Positions 55,669 to 64,000 of a DNA stretch of 64,000 nt are shown one piece after another. Numbering within the stretch: position 1 is the first letter of the stretch; every line of letters begins with the position of its first letter. Source of the stretch: Klebsormidium nitens (lineage: Eukaryota > Streptophyta > Klebsormidiophyceae > Klebsormidiales > Klebsormidiaceae); assembly GCA_000708835.1 (NCBI GenBank), contig DF236985.1, forward strand, positions 245,196 through 309,195, read 5' to 3'. A model generated the notes under the pieces. The model was given only the letters and a program-made list of their open reading frames with translations. It searched no databases and was not told where the DNA came from. The position numbers and the translations under genes were made by a program.

Positions 55669-58600
55669 ATGGGTAACACATTTTGCTGCGTTTGCATTCC
55701 CCAGTCGAAGCTGGGAGTCATTGAGAAGTGGTAAGTTCTGCAAACTGCCCTGATGTGTAGTGGTGGGTTGCCTGCACATGCTGTCTGGAGAATGCTGCTT
55801 AGTTGACTCGCGAGCAGCCAACACTGATAACTTCTGTCGGAGAGAAAACTTTTTGGTAGATTCCTGGATTCAACTTATTTTGTTGCACAACTTTGTCTTT
55901 CTTGTCCAGGGGGAAGTATACACACATTGCTGACCCAGGGTGCCACGTTGTGAATTGGGTTCTTGGCAGCACGTAAGTCACCCCCTAGCCCTCCCTTGAT
56001 TGCCAGACTCTCATGCCTCATTTGATTCCACCTTTTCCTGCATACTCAGAATCGTTGGGGTCATTACGCCCAGTTGCCACCATCCATGATTCTGCATTTA
56101 TTATCTGTTGCAAATCTGGTGTCTGGTTTTGTTCAAAGAATTGGGTGTTGTCTGCTTTTGTTCAAGGATTTGAGTGGAAACACATCCACATGTGGCGGGT
56201 AATAGAGCCACTGATGTGATGGCCAAGGAACATACCAACTTGATGGTCTGGTGACAAGCTGTGTCATGCATCGCCACTGATGAAGATGTTCATTCGGTTG
56301 ATGCAGTGTCGCAGGATACGTCAATCTGCGGGTAAGTTACTCTCTTCCATTCTCAAAGTATATGGTTCGTCATTCCCAGAGTATGTGATCATCATTACAG
56401 AAGCTGGGCGTGTCACATCTCTCTGCTTAGCTGATCAATTTGGACGTTTCTATACCAGACAAGTCTGTTTGGGTGAATGTCTCTGAGCAAGTTGGCTCAT
56501 CAGTACTCCCTCAATATCAGATCACCATGGAATCTTAGGGGGAACGTTGATACCAGGGGATTCCATATACTTTAACCCATGTTTTATTGTCACCTCTATT
56601 TCGTTTGAAACTATACCTGCTGACTTCTGAGAAGCTTGTTTCTAACATCATCTTTCTACGGTGCCTGGCCATATCTTCCCTCTTGAGGAGTAGATGCTCT
56701 CCATATCTCTACGCTTCAGAGTTTACTATGTTGTTTTGTTGTGACATAGAAGAAAGTCTGGGAAACTTCTGGTCTGGGGTTGCAGGTGCAACAATTGGAT
56801 GTACGTTGCGAAACTAAGACAAAGGACAACGTGTTTGTTCACGTGGTATGCAGTGTACAGGTCAGTGCTCTCAAACCTTGTGCATTGATAAGGTTGTCCC
56901 CTCAGTCTGTCCTGGCTGTTCGATGGAAGGAGAAGTGTGATGAAGACCTACGGCTTGATTGCCAACCTCCGACTGCCCTCTGCCTGACACGGGTTATTAG
57001 ACAACGGCCCTTCGTCCAGAAAAAGTGTCTTCAAAAGAAGGACTTCCCCTTCGGGGGTAGTTCTCTGTGTAGTTTCAGGACTCTCCTGCATTTTTGTTGA
57101 CACTGAGAGCCGTTGCAACACACGTCACCAGTTGCTCTCCATATCCAGTTGGATTGGCAAGCTTCAAAAATTGAAGAAGTTTCCAGGTCATCTAAAGCAG
57201 GATCAAATCACATTTCATCAGTCTGCCGCTCGCGGACAATAGCTGCTTTTTGATAGGCATCGAGTTTTGCACTCAACTCACTTTGACTTCAAATGATTTA
57301 TTGAGAGCTATCATAAAAGTCTGCTTTTTCTCCGGCAGCAAATACCAGCTCGCTCACAAGTTATACATCAAAATGCGTGGCTCAACTGAACTGGCTAAAG
57401 ATTTCGTTTTTTGTCGCTGCAGTACCATGCGATTGAGGACCATGCCTATGAGGCCTTCTACAAGCTGACGGATCCTCAGGCGCAGATCAAATCATATGTT
57501 TTCGACGTTGTAAGGGCGAGCGTGCCCAAGGTAGGACTGCGTTTTCTGTCTGCTTTACCCGCTCTCCAGTACTCTCTAGTGCATGTTCTGATGTCGTGTG
57601 TCAAAAGGCCGAGAATTTATTTTGGATTTATGACTTTCTTTGACTTTCCTCAAGCTCTTCGTTTCCCCAAAAGCATGTTCTTTCCCCTTTGGCAAGCTCG
57701 TCGTTAAAAGCATGGTTTGAATAGAACACATATGGATTGTGCTGAGGAAGGCTTTTTGTCAGTCTTTCCTGCTGGATGCAGGAGTGCTTTGCAAGAGGAT
57801 TGTAGGTGGCGAGAACATTGTCGAAGACGTTGTATTGAAGCTGCGCTATCTTGCTTGCAGCTCATTCTCGACGATGTGTTCGACCAAAAGGTAAGATTCT
57901 CGGGCAAACGTTGTGCTAGCCGAGATTGACACGTTGAGGTTTAGCTTTGCTTTGACTAGTCTCCTGGTTTCTTGGTGTCATCCGGCCGTCCAACTTCAAC
58001 TCTAAAGTGCGCCAGAGTGGCAAACAGGCTCAACTCAGAGAGTCTACGTCAAAAGCGAAGGTCTCATATTCCTCTGAGCGCAGTTCCTCCTTGAATCTGT
58101 CTGTTAACGAGTCATAAAGACACATCTGCTCTTGCGTACGCCGCTCCAAGCTGCCCGACAGTCTCATCTTCGGTCAAAGGGAACCGTAAAAAAAGACTTT
58201 TTGCAATTCTGTTTGGCAGGACCACATCGCCGACAACGTCAAGGTGGAGCTGTCCAAGGTGATGGGCACCTTCGGGTACCAGATCGAGCGGGCGCTCGTC
58301 ATCGACATCGACCCCGACCCGTCCGTCAAGCACTCCATGAACGAAATCAACGGTGAGAACATGCCGTATGCCCGAGCTTCTATAGCCGCTTGCAGGTGGG
58401 GCTCAACCTAGTCATGGGTCGATTAACTGCGCGAAGCTCACTTACAAGCGGATTGTATGCGCGTTATCAAGTCGACTTGGGTCGACAACTGTGGCAGACT
58501 GCGAAGCTGACTTACGAGCAGTTTCCTATGCCGTTATCTAAAAATCAACCCGGCTCAGAAGGTTATGTTTACAGATGCGCCCTTTTCGTTGGTTCGTGCG

Positions 58601-60250
58601 TGCGAGTCGTCGTCAACTTCCTTTACTGACGTGTATTTGGGTTTGCGTCATGCAGCTGCCAGTCGGCTGCGTGTGGCCGCCCAGGAGAAGGGCGAGGCCG
58701 AGAAGATCCTGGCGGTGAGCGCTCAATCCCCGACATAGTCACACAAGCTTGTTCCTGATGTGTGTCATTGCTAGTCGTGGCATTGCTCGCTGCCGCTCAT
58801 CCTAAAACGAGTCATCAATCTCTTGTCGTCGAAGCTTCTTGTGCCTCAAGCTCTCGGGCCCTTCGTGACGATCGTGGTCGAGTTCTTCGACCACGATTTA
58901 AACTTCGAATTTTTAACAAATTTGACACTATATGAAGCCGAGAGGTGTTCTCGTTCGACATCGAAGACGATTCGACTCAAGCTCCCTATTCGGTTTGCTG
59001 GTTGAGTTCCAATCCCGCCCGCTGAACACGATATACGAAACACAAGGGCCTAGAAGTGTTTACAGTTTCAAAGCCGATCTGACACCTCTTGCCGGGCGAG
59101 CTCAACGGTCCGCTCGTTGGTGAAAGTCTAATTCTGCCTGCTGATTTATGTCTTGTTTGGTTCACAGGTGAAGCGCGCCGAGGGCGACGCCGAGAGCAAG
59201 TACCTGGCCGGGAAGGGTGTTGCGCGGCAGCGCCAGGCCATCACCGACGGCCTCCGCGAGAGCGTGCAGGCCTTTGCGGGCCAGATCGAGGTACGGCTTC
59301 TCCTTGTCCACAAGCGGAGCTAGGGGCACAAAGATTGGCAGGCATTCTGATCAGGGACGGGAAGGCATGGGCTTCTTCAAAATTGGGAATACTCTTTGTT
59401 GTGCATTACTGCATTGGGGCGGTCAGTCCGTTTGTTAACGCTGACGACGTGTGTAATGAGCTCCTGTGCTACTCGATCCTACGAGTCTCTGCCCTGGATA
59501 ACGCCCTGCGGTTCCAGCCGCTTTCACGGTTCATTGCGCAGAGATCAAGTGCATACCCGCGCCCAGCTTCTCGCTTTTATAGTAAGCGGACCTTCCTGTA
59601 ACCGTTCTTGTTAAACATTGCTTTCGCTGGTGTGCAGGGTACGAGTGCCAAAGAGGTCATGGACATGGTGCTGATCACGCAGTACTTCGACACAATGAAG
59701 GTAAGGAGACGCAGGCTTGAACTGAAGTGAAATCGCTGTTTCTATCTCGTCTCCGTTCTGACGATCCACGTGTTCTTCACTTGCTCTTGGTGCTTCGGTG
59801 TAGGACTCATCTGCTTTAAATTTACAAGCTGTGTACTCTTGGTTCTACATAGGTTTTCGGAACTCATCAGACTTGAGAATTGGGCCACAGTCGTAACGAG
59901 GTTGGGTTTCGTTTGGCCGGAACGAAAGAAACACGTCTTTTTGACATAGAAAGATTTATATTCCACTCCCTTCAGACATCGTCTGCAAGCACGTGGACAG
60001 TTTGGACTCGGGAGTAATCAGGGCTTCCGCATAACCTTGTGCTTGCTTACGTCAGGCCTGGTAGCTGGTCGAAGAGATTGCGGTGCTAGATCTGCTTTGT
60101 GATTACCTTCATGTCATGGTGCAGGAAATCGGCGCTAGCAGCAAGAACACGACGGTGTTTATGCCGCATAACCCGAGCATGGTGAGTGACGTGGCGTCCC
60201 AGATCAGGACTGGCTTCCTGGAGGGCGCTAGCGGGATGAAGCGGGAGTAG
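55669..60250 (+). CDS. Hypersensitive-induced reaction (HIR) protein, SPFH/band-7 family
   Basis: Plasma-membrane scaffold of the SPFH/prohibitin family; plant HIR proteins form membrane microdomains and bind NLR immune receptors. Exons: 55669-55730, 55910-55972, 56307-56331, 56786-56860, 57423-57530, 57861-57890, 58220-58352, 58656-58714, 59168-59290, 59638-59700, 60125-60250; the phases agree and give 288 residues, the usual family length. MGNTFCCVC carries the myristoylation Gly and cysteines for palmitoylation. Family blocks run in order: [31 protein letters not shown] (across two exons), [42 protein letters not shown]-like coiled coil ([34 protein letters not shown]), [23 protein letters not shown] and VFMPHNPS. 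Exon 3 is only 25 bp; its acceptor at 56306 was chosen because it alone keeps the conserved VAGYVNLR. In an alga lacking classical immunity its role is open. Confidence 0.95.
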
Positions 60251-62607
60251 CTAAACGGTGTAAATATGCGACAGCAGATATGTTGGTAGCAAGAAGTCCA
60301 TGGCGCTCTGTACAGAGTCAAGGGTGTATAAGTGCATATGCCTCAGTGGCGAGTCAAATGCCGGCAACGTGTAATGACTGATTTTGAGCGAAGGAGTCGG
60401 TAGAGCGCAAGAGGCAATAGATTCGAACGTTCTGGCAAAGACCTCTTTGAATGACGGTAGCAGAAGAGCCGCGGTGGTAAAAAGTGTTAGTAGAGCTCCA
60501 CCAAGTTTGCTGCAATCGATAAGAGCAGAATCGAAGGGAAAGTTGGCAACTGCTTGCTTCCCAAACCAATGGTGGACATATTGCACTGCAAGCGATTTAT
60601 CGATTCATCTTCCGGCAACTTCGATCCGATTGCAATCCGAATCGAAGTAAGCAACTTCCTCTAAATTTACCGGATTCGTTGCATCAAGCTGGTATGATCA
60701 CGGAAATGAAGCCCAAGAAAAAACGCCATGCGCATGCTACCGTACGGAAATCAGCTGTCTTTCAAAGGGAGGGCCCGGCCCGGGTCGGAGGCTTCAAATG
60801 CCGGTCCGCCGGCCGCGCGCCGCCCTGAGAAGTAGGAAACTCTCAGACGGTGTCCGATCGGCCGTACTATCGACGTGGACCGATCGTCCGTACATGATGA
60901 CACCGACGGCTGGCGCAGCTCTGCCGATCGGCTCGAGCAGCTACTTGCGGGCCGTCCCAGCCGTCTATCGCATGAATCAAAACGCGCGAGCAGATTGACA
61001 GTGCCCTTCGAGGCTCTTGAATCTGAGCCTGAGATTCGTACTAGTAGTACCTACTACGGTCCCAGCTAACAAGCTCGTCAAGACTCAAGAAACTCAAAGT
61101 GGGTATCTCATCTCTTTTATGAAGCATGGGCTTGCCTGTCACACCTCTAAGCATCACAAGGTACATTCTCCGGTACATGAGTAACTACCTACCTAGGTAT
61201 TTGGTAGGTTCTGTCAGAAAGTCAGATCCTAAATTAATTGGATCTGCTCAAGCGTCAGAACGAGCCAAGCCCGGAACGCCATGTGATCGTCCCTCGTGCT
61301 GCACAGGCTGACGAACCCGGCGTGCGAATTCCGGATCGCGAATCGCAGATCGAGATAATTGCTTCGTTGTGGGTACTCGCAGGGAATCCTGAACTGATCA
61401 CCTCTCAAAGCCCGCGCCTAGAAGTTATTCAAAGCAAACGTCGATACCTAGTATTTGAGGCATTGAGGTGTCCTGGTGCCAGTGGCCCGGTCGGAACAAG
61501 CGTTGAATGATGGTTAGTGGCTCAGTCAATCAAAGCGCAATTCGGAGCTCTGTCTTTTCAGTTATAGCTGCCCCTGCGACTCGTCCTTTGGGTAAACAAC
61601 AACGCAAATAGCAAGTCAACAGACTCTCAAGGCGCAGCTAGTCAGTGTTGGGGAGTCCCCGCTCACGCTCTTGCTTAGATTGCCTCAAGAGCAGGGGGGC
61701 TGATCCATGGACGTCAGGCCAGCTAGCTTATCACAAGCCAGTAGTTTTCGAAGTGAACGTCTTCGTTGCGCTGATTCTCTGCAACGTAAGGGGGCGAGCA
61801 GAGGCGATATTGCGGCAGTCAGTGGGGCCTAGAGCACGGATTGGGCCTGGATGGAGTATTATGCACACAGAACAAGCATCACCTGCAGAAGGTCAAAAAT
61901 TTCTTGAGGTTTAGGAAGTTCATAAACGATTATTGTGACCAGCCCAATCGCCTCGCTGCGCGACTGCGCTGCTCTCATTGACGTGCCTGCCTGCCAATTG
62001 CCTGCAAGGATGGCAAGCAGAATATGAGCACCTTGCGAGTTTTATGGTGGTCTGGCTGCGACACTGAGTGGCACAGGTTATGAGGAGAAGGAGGCCTCTG
62101 ACGCGCTGCGGGAACACGTTCCTGCGGCGTTTCCTTAAGGTGCTGGCCGGCCATTTGATTGGGGAAACAGGTTAAAGTAGCTCTAGCTCAGCAAGAGGGA
62201 GAAGTTGCCCAGCTTTCAAGGGAGCACTCGGGAGACGTGGAACGTGTCCCCTTTGGCAACTTAGTACGGGAGCCTACTCCTAGGAGATAGTCATGTGGGT
62301 CAACTGCAGCAACCCGAAGTTGGAGGGTCGCTGCGAAAAGTGCGGGGCAGTTGCCTTCTTCAAACGAGCGCCATAATACTTGATGGAGTCAGGCCCTGAG
62401 CTCAGAAGGGGTTGTTTCAGAATTCAAGGAAAGGTTTGATGGACGTACCGCCTAAAAGGCCAGGGGGAATGCACTAGGATGCCTTTGAACATCAGTTCCA
62501 CCTTTCGGGCCTCCGGCAGACCAGCATCTGCAAGAATGCGCCATGGTCGGGATTTCCCCCCCTGTCTCCAGAATCGAGACATTGCGGCAAGGCTCCCTGC
62601 GGAGGCA
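60251..62607. other. 2.4-kb intergenic region, no gene seen
   Basis: Between the HIR stop and the secreted-protein start. Open frames are all short (under 115 codons) with no domain. I looked for terminal repeats, tandem arrays and tRNA-like folds and found none. Confidence 0.5.
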
Positions 62608-64000
62608 ATGGCGGCCAGCTGGAGCTTTGCAGCTCTGGTGCTGGTACTCCTGCTGATGACCCCGACGGCAAAAGCGCAAGGTGAGCTTGTCATGCCAACT
62701 CAACTGGAGCAAAAGTCTGTGATGGGGTGAATTTATTCTTTGGGGTCTTTAGCTCGCTTGTTGATCGACCGCTGAATCTTGCTTGGGGCCACAAGCTGAC
62801 CAAATTGGCAAACGGCACCAAACCACCACCCGATATCCATATCATTCATTTTGTGGGCATCAAGTTGTTTTGGTGGAGGAGTACCTTTAAAAAAACCTGC
62901 AGCCACCTTCTTGAGCAAAGTGGGCGACAGCGCACCGAAAGCCACTGTGTCACAAAACACAATTTCTGATCATCTCAACATGACAACCCTTTACACCTGC
63001 CATACTCTTGCCCCTGCAGTCGTCCAAGTCGGGTCAAGGTACTGGACCTTGATGTCGAATACAGACTTCTCGGGGTTCGACATATTGATCGGCACTGGTC
63101 AGTGTGGCGGTGGGCGTGGATACATGTCGTACACTCCGTCGCAGTGCGCGACCGTGTGCCTCTCGTACACAAATTGCGTGGGCTTCGAAGTGACCACGGA
63201 CTTCCAAAAGTGCTGCTACGCCAAGAACCAGATGAGCGGCGCGGGCACCTCCGCAACCGCCGACGCGTACATTCTCATTCGGAGTGAGCGGACACACAAC
63301 CCTAGTAATCTCGTCGACGTGAATCAACAACGGATCTAAGACGCCTTGATGCCAGTGCGGTGGGGAGAGTTCGTCTAAATGGGGGGCCAGAATGGATAGG
63401 ACGAAGCGTTGTTGGTCACTGGTCCGACTTGCAGGAGGGCAAGCAGTGTGGAATGCTGGAGCCTGTTCTGTGACATGTGATTCTGTCAAAAGGGGTTCTG
63501 ATCTACGACAATCCTGGAGTCATGTCGTTTCTGAGGACCGTGTCACATCTTGAGATTCAAGAAGCCAGGAAGTTGACGCCTTTTGACTTGGAAGTAACAA
63601 GGCGTCCTCATCACAACCTCCCGGTGTGGAGCAGCCAGCGAGTGAAGGACTTTATCAGGTACATGCACAAGCAACGCTCCAACTTCAGGTGATGGCGGTT
63701 TGTACTTTTGCCCAAAGTCCCAGCACTTGCCCCAGTCGAGGTTCAGAAAGCGTAAGTGATTTCTCTTACTTTTTCCTGCAGATCCTCCCCCAAATCCTCC
63801 TCCGAACCCACCGCCACCGAATCCACCGCCGCCCAACCCACCACCCCCCAACCCTCCGCCAAACCCGCCGCCTCCGAACCCTCCTCCTAAACCGCCACCG
63901 CCCAACCCTCCTCCAAATCCGCCACCGCCCAACCCTCCTCCAAATCCGCCACCACCAAACCTTCCTCCTAACCCGCCACCGCCCAATCCTCCTCCAAACC
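62608..64000 (+). CDS. Secreted PAN/Apple-like plus proline-rich protein, 3' partial
   Basis: Probable cell-wall or extracellular glycoprotein. Three exons are visible: 62608-62680, 63020-63283 and 63782 to the edge; all junctions are phase 1. Exon 1 from ATG 62608 is a clean signal peptide (hydrophobic core ALVLVLLLM, cleavage after AKA). Exon 2 is a Cys-rich module of about 88 residues with cysteines in GQCGGG, SQCATVC, NCVGFE and KCCYAK, resembling PAN/Apple domains that bind sugars or proteins. Exon 3 encodes (N/K)PPP(P) repeats for at least 70 residues, as in extensins and pherophorin-type hinges, where prolines are hydroxylated and glycosylated. The repeat runs off the window, so any C-terminal domain is unseen. 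Upstream in-frame ATGs exist but would bury the signal peptide. Confidence 0.75.
63782..64000 (+). repeat. Proline-codon-rich repeat (CCNCCNCCNAAY units)
   Basis: Degenerate array of AAY-CCN-CCN-CCN(-CCN) units encoding NPPP/NPPPP repeats, continuing to the window edge. The complementary strand gives a Gly-rich open frame that is only its shadow. Third positions vary, so the protein sequence rather than the DNA repeat is being kept. Confidence 0.85.

Noticed and set aside
63543-63986. Gly-rich protein on the minus strand at the right edge
   Set aside because: It is the complement of the NPPP repeat, which is in frame with a signal peptide and Cys-rich exon on the plus strand.

Overview
The window is nuclear DNA of a green-lineage eukaryote. 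Every recognisable gene is broken by GT-AG introns (two are GC-AG), exons are GC-rich, and the gene set is plant-type: a CDPK with four EF-hands, a hypersensitive-induced-reaction (HIR) band-7 protein, a MUCI70/DUF616 glycosyltransferase, an organellar RecG, and an FHA plus AAA ATPase of the type found in land plants. Gene density, intron size and gene set fit a streptophyte alga such as Klebsormidium; that assignment is inference.

Layout. 315-12454 (+): FHA/AAA ATPase, 5' end outside the window. 14108-18456 (-): MUCI70-like Golgi glycosyltransferase. 21364-22625 (-): TMEM70-family mitochondrial membrane protein, divergent from 23558-33734 (+), a DNA polymerase delta catalytic subunit-like gene. 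34970-40982 (-): CDPK. 41536-42082: a hAT-type MITE with a perfect 8-bp target duplication. 43051-43855 (+): small protein of unknown function, whose stop codon lies 58 bp before the start of 43914-54522 (+), organellar RecG. 55669-60250 (+): HIR protein. 62608 to the right edge (+): secreted PAN-like plus proline-rich protein, 3' end outside the window. I rebuilt exon by exon, requiring donor and acceptor sites and matching phases; every complete model gives an open reading frame divisible by three.

The most notable object is the polymerase-delta-like gene. It has an intact 1308-codon frame over 16 exons and is clearly POLD1-derived. All three exonuclease motifs have lost their acidic catalytic residues, the first Asp of polymerase motif C is Gln, the KKRY motif is changed, and three of the four cysteines of the CysB iron-sulfur motif are gone. 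The CysA zinc motif is kept, and a canonical PCNA-binding (PIP) box sits directly in front of it. This looks like a repurposed, proofreading-dead B-family polymerase rather than a housekeeping replicase.

Other points of interest are a RecG with a roughly 650-residue acidic insertion, the very tight small-gene/RecG pair (a candidate bicistronic locus), and long Glu/Ala/Gly-rich linkers shared by three unrelated genes. The genes do not form one pathway; only the polymerase-like protein and RecG concern DNA synthesis or repair, and they probably act in different compartments.
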